Positions 12,656 to 25,419 of a stretch of 64,000 nucleotides of DNA are shown in pieces. Origin of the DNA: Trileptium ribeirensis (taxonomy: Eukaryota; Nematoda; Enoplea; Enoplida; Thoracostomopsidae); contig JASANE010000203.1 in NCBI GenBank assembly GCA_030248225.1, forward strand, positions 40,183 through 104,182, written 5' to 3'. Numbering within the stretch: position 1 is the first letter of the stretch; the number at the start of each line of letters is the position of its first letter. The notes beneath the pieces are model-generated. The model searched no databases and was not told where the DNA came from. It was given only the letters and a program-made list of their open reading frames with translations. The position numbers were made by a program, and so were the translations under genes.

Positions 12656-13071
12656 AGACTGCTCTAAACTTTATATCTTCGCTAAAAACCAATAAGTCAC
12701 TCTAAATTATTTTTTACATGTGTTTTGTTTCGCTTTAATATCGTAGCTGTAAAAATTACTTGACTACCACATCGCGCTGTCAGCCGGTAACTGGTTACCA
12801 TTTTTTGTTAGGCGCAAAATTCAAAGCGAAACAAAACTTGTGAGCCAAAAACGTTATATTAGAGCTTTTAAATGTTAAAAGATTTCAACAGGTATTTCAG
12901 TTATATATAACTTGACTGAGATTGAAACAATATAATTATCATATTAAAGAGACAGTAATAATAAACTTTGTGAAGTTTGTGCTGTAGTGTACGGGTAGTT
13001 CATAATTTAGTATCATTTTTATTGACCTCAGTTTGTTGTCTGATGAATATACTAGCCCTGCTGTGATGTCA

Positions 13072-13225
13072 GGCAGGGATAGATTAATAGTCGGTAGAGG
13101 TCTGCTTGCGGATATAAACCCTGGAAGTCGTGGATTCGAATCCCACCCAGCCCAACATTTCAGCGGCTGTTACTAATATCATTTCGTCTCCAAGCTCCTA
13201 TCACTATTCCCAAATCCAAAATACC
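13072..13225 (+). repeat. tRNA-derived SINE-like copy
   Basis: tRNA-like head with a near-perfect B box (GGATTCGAATCCC at about 13132) and a disturbed A box. It is followed by the same body as the copy at 12496 (TTTCAGCGGCTG). Confidence 0.7.
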
Positions 13226-13473
13226 TAACGTGAAGGTTATACCGTAATATCGATTTCTACTACTGCCTTGTAGAACACAGAATCAAAAACCTGCGCCCCA
13301 GCCCAAGTACGCTTGTATGCGCGTGCCGGCTGATGTGGATTATTGATACGAAACAAATAAAATATATGGGATATGTGCGAAACATATGTATGCAATATGT
13401 GAAATATAGGCCAGTGGTAGGCTTTTTGAAAAGCGAGGATGTTGATATAGCAAGTTTAAAACTGCTGCAATTT

Positions 13474-13560
13474 TGGGCAGGGATAGATCAGTCGGTGGAG
13501 TGCCTGCTTGCGCATGCAAAATTGGGATGTCGTGGGTTCGAAAGGGGAATGGGGGCTCCC
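13474..13560 (+). repeat. tRNA-like SINE head fragment
   Basis: GGGCAGGGATAGATCAGTCG is followed by GTGGGTTCGAAAGG, an A-box plus B-box arrangement similar to the copies at 12496 and 13072. The shared 3' body is absent, so this is a truncated copy or a different subfamily. Confidence 0.6.
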
Positions 13561-14130
13561 ACATATAAAATCCTTATGTTCGTGAAATTTTCTCTTATGT
13601 TTGCCACCACCCCACTCGGTCGAAACTCCATGTTCAACTAAATCCAAAAATTTTTTGTCTTAAAATTTATCTTTTTGTACGTAAAATATTTTTAACATTA
13701 AATTTTGAAAGCTTGAAAGTACATGCACGACAGTGAAACTGCACGAAAATATGGAAATTTATAGTATTTTTAATCAAAATTTATTCTTTCTACTTTGGAA
13801 TTTCCCCTGAGAGTTAACATGGGCCCTCCTGAAGATTCCCCCACTTTTCGGAAGGCTGTGGACATACCAGTCACTAGACCCAAATCCAAAATATATAACC
13901 TAGCATTGGTCTCTCGTGAATCTCTTCTGAGTTTGAAATTTCAAGTATTCATAAACTCATTTCTTGATAGAATCTTAAGCAGACTTGCAAGACATTACGT
14001 ATAAGCGGAGTATATAACCGAAACGGAGTGCACAACTATTTCTAGCTTGAATTTGGTTACTTATATATACAGCTTATATTTCAAAAACCGAAATTCGTAT
14101 TCCTATTTAAGAGAACTAATTTTTCATTTG

Positions 14131-14245
14131 GGCCGGCCTTGTGGCAGGTACTTCACGCCGGGCTGGGGTGGGATTCGAACACAGAACTTACGCGTTGGAT
14201 CCGCAAGCAGGCGTTCTAAAGTTGTCCGTGGTGACCGGCCGACCA
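14131..14245 (-). repeat. tRNA-derived SINE-like copy, minus strand
   Basis: Read on the minus strand it has GCCTGCTTGCGGATCC in the anticodon-arm region and the B box TGTTCGAATCCCACC (plus-strand GGGATTCGAACAC at about 14171). An inverted GGCCGG pair flanks it (14131 and 14236). Confidence 0.6.
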
Positions 14246-14339
14246 GTAGTTATAAAGTTGTATTCGACATACCACGTCTTTCACTCAGGCATAGCACCGG
14301 CATATATTTTTATACAATAGGTCTATATACCATATATCT

Positions 14340-14690
14340 GGGCTCTTCAAATTGGGGGTGTGGCGGCCCTGCCATTTTTCGGTTTCCCCTGGTTCAAAAC
14401 AGGTGCCCCCTGGCAAAATTTTGGGCTCCCCCCGGTTCATTGCCTCTTGGACAATTTTTTTGTTTCCAATCGGTCCAAAGTGTATAAAATTTGTACTAAA
14501 GCAAATTTTGTCAAAATTTGCTTCAAAATGGCTTTTTCTCTCCGTCAAAAGCATTTTGGCAGTGTTTGTGACACACCATTTCTTCTTGGCAAAATCGGGG
14601 GGGGCCCTGGTTCATGCCCCCTTGCAAAATTTTCAGCGAATGGAGAGCCCATTATGTATGTATTTAGTACTTATGTATTTTGTTTCATAA
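14340..14690. repeat. Dispersed repeat with CCCC / CAAAATTTT motifs
   Basis: Contains recurring C-rich motifs next to CAAAATTTT and CATGCCCC. The stretch around 14605-14652 (TTCATGCCCC, CAAAATTTTCA, AATGGAGAGCCCA) recurs at 34625-34672 with few changes. Overlapping frames of about 110 codons here have no recognisable domain. Confidence 0.5.
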
Positions 14691-14829
14691 TTATATAAGC
14701 AACATCTAATTTGTTTTGCTGTTGTACAATCACATATGGGCTGAGGCCGCAAGTACTAGGCTCTAGGTTTGGTAAGGAAGGGGTAGAGGCCGACCTTCCC
14801 GTACGTATTAGGCAAAATATTTTTTATTT

Positions 14830-14955
14830 GGGAATGGTCCTAGTGGTAGGTGCTTGACGACAAATGGAAATCAGAACATAGGTTGGAGTGGGATTCAAAC
14901 TCACGACCTCCCGCCTATGGATCCGACAAACACTACTAACTCAGATATCCTTATC
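14830..14955 (-). repeat. tRNA-derived SINE-like copy, minus strand
   Basis: On the minus strand it carries an A-box-like region followed by GGATCC and the B box GAGTTTGAATCCC (plus-strand GGGATTCAAACTC at about 14890). Diverged from the other copies. Confidence 0.55.
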
Positions 14956-16268
14956 CGACTTCATAGAAGTATAGAATAAAACTAAGGAATAAAACTATTC
15001 GACCCCTCCGGAGATTGATATATATAATTTTACTTGGTAAACGGTCTGTTAAATTTCGTCGTCAATTTCCGGGTACGCTACTTTACATGAGGAAATAATG
15101 TACGTCCTGTATTTATTTAAAATAATATATATAATTGAATTATCAGTCTTCACGAAGAATTCTGTCAGTTTGTGGATTTTTTCTTGTGTAATTTGTATAT
15201 AACTAAAATTCATGCGATAACTGAAACAAGCTTTGAATTTTTTGTTTTGCGTTCTGTAGTTAGGCCTGAAAATTCATGCCAAATCCTTGTACCGTAAACG
15301 TGGGCTTTCGTTTAAAAAGGGGTCTAGTGAAATAAGTTATTGACTTGTATTTGTAAATCCGGTACAAATATTTGACCCGACACTGGCTCATTATTTAAAG
15401 TAATTAAGGCTATTCGTTTATAAGAAGTTATTCAGCAAGACTAGCCGTGGATCTTGGATATGGATGTATAGTACAAAAGGGTTTTAAAAAGGCATATGAG
15501 ACACTTAACACACAATACACAAAACGGCCATATCTTTATGGTAACGTATTGGGTTCATTGCATAAACCGATTGAATATCAATCCAATTATGTACTAATTA
15601 GGTGTGACGCATTGTTGAAACTGAACAAGCTTACCGAAAGAAGTTTCCACATATAGCTTTGCTGCCACACAAATCCGTAAAAATATTTTTAGTCCATCTG
15701 TGGAGATCACAACTTATCATCGAATAGATGGAATTTCCCAATTTTTTTATTTGATAGCAAACTTAGTCACATTTGTTCCCTTTCATTAGAGACTAAATCC
15801 GCCGGTCACGTCTTCCGGGTCACAATAAGCCGAAAGGGGTCAAGGATGGTGTCAAGTTTTGAAATTTTGCCATCTGGGTCTGGCATCTCAGTAGAGTCAA
15901 AATTTATAAGAGTGGGCGTGGTTTACGAACTTAAGGCAGCGCACCTATCGACCTGGGGCTGGACTCGTAGTGGGGACATACGAAAAAGGCCCAATATGTT
16001 TGCAAGCAATAGAAACTCTGCTGTTCCAATGAGGGCTCGAACAGCTCTGGTCTAGCTTTCTACTCTGATATTCCTTTTACATAAACATTTTTTATAAGTG
16101 TGGAGCAAAACCTTGTATCGCCGCACTGCTTTGTTTTTATCATGCACATAATTTATTTCATCAAGTATACGAATATGTCTAACCGGTTGTGTAGAATTTG
16201 CTGACTTTAGCTATTACCAGTTTATTAAATATATATATTGTTATTCGTGCAATATGCTAGATTTTTAA
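14956..16268. other. Upstream region of the OTUD7-like gene
   Basis: AT-rich, with no credible coding exon. Close to the start codon there is an A/T run at about 16227-16239 resembling TATA, and AG dinucleotides at 16219-16220 and 16259-16260 that could be acceptors for a 5' untranslated exon or a spliced leader. Neither can be decided from this sequence. Confidence 0.35.
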
Positions 16269-16341
16269 ATGGATCAAATTCTATCGGAGTTTGTCCGTCA
16301 AACTGGTGCTGATCCCGCTTTTGCTCAGGATTTACTAGAAG
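16269..16341 (+). CDS. OTUD7-like: OTUD7-like exon 1: start codon and UBA-like N terminus
   Basis: Encodes [19 protein letters not shown] plus six residues, closely resembling the first residues of vertebrate OTUD7 proteins. Donor GTAGGT at 16342; phase 1 (the last G begins a Gly codon completed in exon 2). Confidence 0.9.
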
Positions 16342-19300
16342 GTAGGTTTCATGTTTGTGTAATTAGGCCAGTTTTACTGTCTGCTGCGTATGTTGTAAAG
16401 ACGATATATATAATTATGACGGCACCCATTGTCTGCTTCTGCAAAATGAGACCAATAAGACACTCATATAGCTCGAGTTTTTGCGGATATTATTGCTGTT
16501 TTCGTGTATTATGGGACTGATGGGCTCATTTAGAACGACCCTTGACTCAAATTTTGAAAAGCCATGTACAATAGCATTAAATATAACTCACCAGATATGC
16601 TCTTCCTCGGTATGCATATACTGGTGAATATTGGTGAGATGAGATGAGAAAGAGCAAAGCCGATCTTTCGGCAAACATATCAAAAATGTGAATGATTAGC
16701 AAATTGGAGCAAAGCATTATGTGGTGCCTGAAAAAAGCAACACCGACAGCAGCAGCCAGACACACCGTCACGTCGGTGGCAGCCATCCCGACGAGTGCAA
16801 CAAACATTTGAAGCTATGAATTGAAGTGGCTGAAACCACATGACACGGGAGACTGTTCCAAAAAGACACAGTTCGATAAGCAAAGCTATAGCGAGCACAG
16901 TCAAGTCGTGGGGTAATTTTAGCGCGTAATTTGTAGGGATGAGTTTGACGGGTTCGTTCGCTGGTAACGATCTCAAAGAAGTGAGATATAGTCATGTATA
17001 TAATGGTTTGAGTTACACAGTTTCATCAGCAACACGAGTCTAATTTCGCTGAGATATTAGCTCAAATTGTAGAGATAATAAATCCATAAGATGTTACATT
17101 GGGATTATTTCGAACACGACACGGACCCTTTCGGCTTATTTTTTCTGGGGGATATTTTGGAACAGGTCTTCGCCTGTACCTAAATTGGTCAAATAGATAT
17201 CATAGAGACAAAAATCAGGCCATGAACCAAATTTTATATTTTTAACTCCTCGGACAATATATATACATGACAGCTTATTTTGTCTAAAGCGGCAGTCGGG
17301 CCGTGCAAAGTACGGTTCGGAACGGGCTGAGGTGTCTGCCTGTCGGTCGGGTTGTAGTAAACGATGTAGTATTTTGCATGTTTGAAAAATACAGTATATA
17401 GCATTATAATTAAAAAAACTTAGGTTTATACACGTCCACTGATTGCCCTGAATAACACATAAACTTTCTTGGTTGTTTCAGTTTCTCGTAATGCCAGAAC
17501 GCGTTGGTATTCTGAATGTATTTGTGGATTGTACATAGGCATGGCGTGCTAAGCGGGCACAAGAATTAATTACACTGATGCGCTATACATATTATACAAA
17601 TGTTTAAAACTATGTCCAGGTGTATCTAAGTTTGAGGACGGAACGGACAATCTACGCCGGCTTTCTAGACTCTAACCCGCCTCGCCTAGGTATGCTGTAA
17701 TGGTTATTTTGCGTCTAATCATGGTTGTCGCTTCATGATATATATTTGGAGCGAAATTGTGTGTTCAGTACAGATGTGATTTGGATTGCCACTACATGCG
17801 TTGTGCAGGAGCTTACAAGAACTGCCAAAAAAGCTGGTTACAATTCAATCATCGTTTCGTTCTGGTTTGTTGAAATTGAAACCAAATTAATTTTGAGGTT
17901 TTCCAATTGGAAATGAGTCGATTTATGCTTATTTATACGTTTAGGTGCTTACATAGCTGTTATTTTGCCAAAATCACGATCTGAACCGTAATAATTTCGC
18001 GCTCACAGTTTTGCCATTTATATTCGTTGTTTCATAAACAACGAATTCAAGACTGTGGTGAAGGAACACAATTAGCAGACGCGTTCATTTGTTATTTTCG
18101 AAAGTTTGTGCGTGTTTCATTCGAAACGTCATGCCGCTATAACACGACATTCCGTAGACAACGGAATTTCAAATGTCACATCAACAAAATACAATATTCA
18201 TCGACTTTGACCTACCAAATAAAAACGTTTTGCAACATTAACACAAACAATGGCCTGAGCTCGTCTATGTTGAAGCTGTGAAATGATGTTCCATTTTTGA
18301 ATTGGGACATACTAGCTAATCCTATCCGCATAACATTTCACTACTTTTCTTCAAATTCATGGTTCATTTTGCGTTTGAATTTTACAAAGTTTTTTAATAT
18401 TCGCTTCCTTTTTGGAGCATGTCAACTATGAGATCTGATAATGTCCGGTCGGGCGGTGACAACCGACTGGACAACCACCTTCAGTTTTGCTGACCTGTAC
18501 TGTTATAAGAGAAGTGTTTGGTGACGCTTGTAATTTTTTCGGAATTTTATTTTATTTTGGGTTCTTACTGTCTTGTATAATCTTCACGTCAGGTATATTT
18601 CTTGCAATTTAGAGAAGCAAGTGTATATTTATATGTGCAAATTTAATTCCAGGAAAGCATTGGGATATTAGCGACGCGCTGGTCGCGTACAATGTCCTTT
18701 GCAGCGGTCGCACTAATGCTTGTGATTCCGATGGAGACGATGGTCAAATAAACAATAGACTGGAACGCGACAAAAACGAGACGTCATGCTGTTGTGGTTG
18801 TAACCATAGTGACTGTGAAGATAATGAGCTTGGAGGTTCAACAACTACCTTGTCTCACGTGGCTTCATCTGCAACAAGTTTAGCCGGTGCGACTTCATTT
18901 GGACCCGATGATGTAGCGCAGAAGAATAAATCGTTAGAGGAGGTCATCAATATTTGTGGTCAGGAGCCCTCGGGCGCTAATACGGAAGATAGACATGAAT
19001 TGATAACTAAAAGACATGCAAATGGTGCTGATAAGGTCTATGCCGAAAGCGATAGCTCTGCGCCAAAAGCTGCTGTATCTACTTGCTCTATTGAAACTCC
19101 AGCTTACACGTTTATGATACCTGACCTAACTGTATTCGAACTAAGTTTTAGACAATTTTTGGAACGTGATCTCATCGAATTTTCAACGCTGAAATCTTTA
19201 GAGGATTCATGTAAGCATTTTATAATTTCACATATATATATATCTTTTGAAGACTAACTGAGGTAATAGAATATTAAATACTTGCTTATTTTATCATGTC

Positions 19301-22300
19301 AACGTCGTACTGGGTAATTTTTAGCATTCTGTTTTCGTTGTCAAATCTGGCTTCGTTGCACGATGTTTTGTTAGTTAAAAATATATTTTCTCGGAGATAA
19401 CATTCAAACGCCAATTAAAGAAGTTTGTAAGTGAAGGTAAGAGAAATCACTCTTTACCACTACTGTATAGTTTCAGCCGCGTTATATGATACTGTCTCAT
19501 TTGTTTCATTTATTGGGTGTTAACCAACTATATCTATCTTACTTGTCGAGATACAATTTGTACTGTCGGGCTGCTTTCGACGCCACCGTGGCCTTATCGA
19601 TTTGCAGGGCTGCTAATACCTTGTGCAATCATGTTTATAGTGCTTAGAATTTTTCTCTGAAATTGATTCCATAAGTTTTTATTTTTGCGGTAGGTTAGTT
19701 TTGGCACGTCAAGGCTTAGTTTGAAAATTTTACCATTTCAGATTTTTAATTCCTGAGAATTGCGTACTAAATAGACACAGCTGTTTTGAGATATAATACA
19801 GTTAATCGAGTGACGTTTTTGCATACATATCGTTTCGTGGTTATAGACACCAGAACTGGAAGCATGTTCGTATCCTGTAAAAGACCAGACTTTGTTACAT
19901 TGCTCCGAATAGATCTTTATTCTGACTACACACCTGCATATATACACCTTACATACTTATCAGATTGTTGCTAGGATATAGACAAATTGATCTTAACGTT
20001 ACCCCGTTGTACACCTGACCTGTTTGCTGCTTTGCAAACGACGATATTGTTGATATGAAATAGTACCGAACCGACGAATTCCTGGTTCCAGGACTTATAC
20101 TACATACAGGCGCAACTCAAATGACTGTGACTAAAATTACTACATGAGTAAGGCGAAACGAATAATTCTCGAATAACATTTGAATAGCTAATTGTTCGCG
20201 AAATAATTTTGTTTCTGTTCGTAACTGCACATGAAGTTGTTGTTATTATTACCTTTGGGACAAGTTTTTGACCTAGGGAGGACCTATTGAGTTTGCCGTG
20301 AAATTGAACAGTGCGTATCAAGGTTAGGTGGGAACTTGTTTATTTAGTCGTGGCAGCTTTCGATATTTTAGAATTGATCTAAAAATTAGAGCATTTTAAT
20401 TATGCTTGAACAAAGCTCCAATGTTCACACATGAGGCATTCTTCGACATTTCAACCATCAGTTTGTTACTTCTCAAATTTATAGACGGCTTTAGGTTTTA
20501 AATTTTAAGAGCTTTCTTGTTTTAGCGAATTTTAAAATAAGCACTAGCACTCGGACTCTAAAGCGCTGCTGCGATGCCACATTTTGTTGTCAATTTGAGG
20601 TCAAACAACAAACAAACGCATTCCCACTTCCAGCTGTTACTACAGAGGGTATTGTTTTTGTATTGCTAAAATGTTACATAGTTATTTTTCGGTTATGTTA
20701 TAGTCGTGCATACAGTAGACTGCAAAAATAACTGTCGCTTGCGATTCGCTTGGAAGAAATTTATTCAAATAAAAGTAGACTATATTAGTTGTAACAGCTC
20801 CGTGGCTCGTTCGAAATGCATGTCATTTATGGCGGGTACTTTATATACCTACATACTAAGCGCATCAGTGGGCGAGCGAATATCGAACTACAGTGAAGAA
20901 ATAAAACAAAGCAAAAAGCTGAACATCAAACCCTGATATCTAGCTTGCAATAAAAACCGTACATTAACAATTACAAGACATTCTGATTCATAAATGAACG
21001 ATGGAACTACGTTTTAATCGCCGACATTGTTCTTTCAGCTTGGACATAGCCAAAAGTAGAAAAAGGAGCACCTATGGGTCTATGTATATCCTCTACAAAA
21101 TAGTATATATATATTGGCTTATGTATATTTTTATAAAGCCTTTGATTTGATGCAAAAATTGTGCATTTTCTCTAATTTAGTGCACTGAAAACCTAAGGTT
21201 GTTCGGAATATACAATGTATTTATTAAGAATCTTCTAGTAGAGCGATAAGTATTTGCTTTATTGCACATACAGCAGATATTGATAGTTCATGTTTTTACA
21301 GCAGTTGCAACCGTGCAACAAGTTGGTGTATCATGCGCGATTATCGAGATTGAAAGGTCGGTGAGATTTGTTGAAATATTTATCCTTTAAGCCATTTAAA
21401 GTAATTATATTTAAAAGGCTCAATTAGTGATGTGCTAAAAGTCGGGATACGATTTCGTGTCCGCTGCGTCGGGATATCCGGGAAACCGGTTATCCTGACA
21501 TTGCATCCGATGAGAAGTTGCAAAATTTTACTGTTTTAAACACACAAAAAATTGATTTGATGATGTTGCGAGTACATTATTTACAGATATGTTTTCGAGT
21601 GACCTTTTGAAAGACGATTTTATTGTATTTACATATTGTGTGTTTAAGCGGCTCATTTTAGCGCACCTATATATTTCCCCTAAACTAATGAGACGATGGC
21701 ATTTCAGGTGACCGTTCCAACTTAACTCTTAGTTGAAACCGCAAAATACTTCCGTTTTCAAAACTATTATTGTTCTCATCTCGTCTTTTCACCGTAAGCC
21801 GATTTATGGTACGGTATATATTATTACTGCAGTCAAAATGTATATATTTAAACGCGAACTGAAACACTGTAACTATCTGCCGTTTGTATTTTTCTTCGAA
21901 GATTTTTAACTTTAATAACCAAATAACCCACCAAAATTTAGTATTTTTCGGACACACGATCGCTTGAGACTTGAGATATTTTTAATTTTCAGTTTTTTCA
22001 ATTTTTTTCTACTATATCTCTGAATTTGACTTTTGGTGTTGCAGCTTGTTGAAAGGGATGGAATTCCTACTGCGGGCGCTATTTGTGAAAATCGCGAAAA
22101 TTTCTTTGTATATCGGTGTAACACATAACTCATCTTTGAATGGATTTATTCCGACAAAATTTTTTCCCCTTTGTGTCCATTAGTTGAGCGATAAGATCTT
22201 TGACCCAATCTTGTCAAAAGTAGTCACAATGGCAAAAACTAGTTTATAACGGTCCTTCGCAAGTCTGGAAACACAGTATACGGTGTTTCGCAGCTTATAT

Positions 22301-25300
22301 CTCGTGACACATGCTTCCAGAAACCACTGCCCGGAATCAGCTCAAGGAGATGTACAACTTTGCTCAACATCACTCTTTTGTTGGTACGCTCACTCAGCCG
22401 TTTTATAGGTGATGAATCGATTTCCAGGGCCCGTATCCTTAAGGTGGCCATCAGGTAATTCTTATCCTACTCTTGCCTCAACTTTCACATTCTTAAATGG
22501 AAGGTAGGGAAAACAGTAACAAATTACCCTGGAGTATTTTTATACTCGCGTGAGTAAAATATTTATTCCCGAGTAGGCATATTTTACTTGCGCGTAATAT
22601 TTCTCCCGAGGCGTTTGTCTACTCTCTTCTACCGCAACGGTATAACCCACCCTACTCACTGAGGGGCTACACAACCCCTCCTCTCCGCCCCTGCGCACAA
22701 GAATAGGGGAACATTGGCAAGAAGGTGGGGTGGGTCGGAAACTTTTGTCACCACCCCCTGACGACCTCCCCCCTCGAGGGTGTCTATCTCTACCCCGGCG
22801 ACTCCTTAAGACCTCCGAGCGTTAGCATGTATGAATAAAAATATAAAATACACAAGCACGTCCATAAAGCAAGCGTTAGAAAGACATGTATACCATCTAA
22901 TCGGTGCTAGTTATGGGCGTAACCAGAAACTTCGGCACGGAGGGGCCCTGAATGTGTCAGGTGGGGCACAGCCCAAATATGCATTTCAACGTAAACGTGG
23001 TACCGACTTTTCTGTTGTGTTTCAGGGGGGCACGAACGCTGCACGTGAGCTCAAGGCTCGCCTGCGTACCGCCCTTCAACCCCCCTTGGCAACGTCTTAG
23101 TGCGAGTAACTTCAGCTACCCTGCAGCATAGCAGGTAGGGTAAATGTCTACTCGTATTCCAGAAGGAGATTAAAATATAGCACTACTCGTATTTTAGAAT
23201 ACACGTGATATTACTCCTACCTGCGTGTAAAAACCCAAAGATCGGTTAAAAAAATTTACTCGTAGGTAAAATTCATGCTGGCAGCACAAAATTACCCGCA
23301 GGTAAATTTAAATTACACTCAGGTAAAATAGCGTACCTGTGGTTACCCTATGTCACGTTTTAGAATACTATAAGCTGTGGGTAGGGGTATTTGCAAGTGA
23401 TATTAGGTTAAATTACTCTGAGGTAGATCAAAAATTACCTGCGGGTAAGGGCTACCTTCACTTGAGATTACGGGCCCTCAATGTAGTCTGTTTTTATTTG
23501 CCTGATTATGTATGGCTGCCAGAGCATAAAGAATAAATTTCATGATACGATGAATTTTCCGGTGCGCGGACACGGTGGTTTGATTACCTGGAGTCCAGAA
23601 AGAATATGTCATACTTTTCAGCAGTATGTTATCGACAAACCCGATTTGTTGAATTCGGAGATGGAGAAGCGTTAGCTTCGGAATCGAAGAATTCTCACTA
23701 GGAGAGCATAGGTTGAAAAATATGCGCGTCCGTTTTTTTCTCTGTCAACACGACTTTTCTATTTCAACTTCGGCCGATTTTGACGAATTTTTTTTAAACG
23801 AAAGCTACAGATCTCTAGATGTGCCTTTTGGGGGTTTTATCCCGGTGGGACCTACCCATGGTCCCACGGGGACCCCCAATGGGGGGTACCCAGGGGGTAA
23901 GGGGTCAAAATGACCCATTTTTAGGGGTATTTTCGCTCATAACTCCGTAACCCTTGGGCCGATTTGAATGATTTAGGTATCGGAGCATTTGTCTAGACGA
24001 GCTTTATTCTTGGGTATATGAGTCGCTTGGGTAGCGCCACCCTGGCACCAGGCGGGCCTTGAAAAATGGTGAAATTTTGAAAATTTTGGCAAAAGTTTGG
24101 CGTGCTGTAGCTATGTAACCACTTATCCGAATGGAATGAAATTTGGTATGGTGATAGAGCAACTCATGCCCTACCAGGTACGAGCCATCAGATTTGCTCT
24201 ATCTCTTCTAGGTATTGAGATATAAGTCCTCTAGGTCCCACGGCCATTTGGTTAATTTAGCAAAATTTTTTCAAACTTCATATCTCCAGAACGGCACGGT
24301 CGATTTGGCTCAAATTTTCACAGCAACTTGCCATAGAGATCGCTTGGATACAGTATTAGTTATATGCCAATGCTTCGCCCCGTTGCCGAGAATGAGGGAA
24401 ATAACCCCCCTGGCGAGCCGAAATTTGTCAAATTTCATCTTTTTTGTCCATAAATCGGTAACGCATGAATCGATTTTTATCAAATTTTGTTGTAATTGAA
24501 TTCGGAGATGGAGAAGCGTTAGCTTCGGAATCCAAGAATTCTCACTAGGAGAACATAGGGTGAAAAATATGCGCGTCCGTTTTTTTCTCTGTCAACACGA
24601 CTTTTCTATTTCAACAGCGGCCGATTTTGACGAATTTTTTTAAATGAAAACATATCCATGTGTCTTTTAGAGGTGTGTTGATATGAGGGAATAAACCCAC
24701 GTCCTGCTGGAGGTTGTGCGGTCATGGCGTGACAAGCCATGACCGTTCAACCTCCGTTATCTTACATTAGATAATTATATAAAATAACGTGGCGTCAGGT
24801 AGTCATTTTGTTATTGCACTAAATTAGCCTACGTATTTGCTCAAACATCGTCGATATAATGGTATCGAAGGATAGAAGACGGCGCAAGCAGTTTCAAGTA
24901 GCTGCCACTAAGCGTCGTTCACAGGAAACGCCAAGTACCACAGAGAAGGGGGGGGGGCGGGGGGGGGAGGGGGGGGGGGGGGGGGGGGGGGGGGTTGGTT
25001 GTGGTTGTGTTTGTGTTTTGTTGGTGTTGTTGTGTGGTTTGTGTGGTGTTTGGTTTTGTGTTTTTTTTTGTTTTGTTGTTTTGTTTTTTTTTTTTTTTTT
25101 GGTGTTTGTGTGTTTTGGTGGTGGTTGTTTGTTTTTGTTTTTTTTTTTGTTGTGTGTTTTGGTGGTTTTGTTTGTTTTGTTGTTTTTTGTTTTTTTTTTT
25201 TTTGGTTGTTGGGGGTGTTTGTTGTTTTTTTTTGTGTTGGTTTTTGTGTGTTTTTTTTTTGTGTGGTGTTTTGTTTTTTTGTGTTTTTTTGGTGGTTTTT

Positions 25301-25326
25301 TTCTTTTTTTTTTTTCTTCTTGTTTT

Positions 25327-25419
<93 letters not shown>

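Noticed and set aside
12496..13155. Functional tRNA genes
   Set aside because: A-box or B-box regions are decayed, cloverleaf pairing is poor, and two copies share a non-tRNA 3' body, which marks SINEs.
22239..22451. 70-codon minus-strand frame in intron 2 as a nested gene
   Set aside because: Normal-looking composition, but too short and without any recognisable domain.
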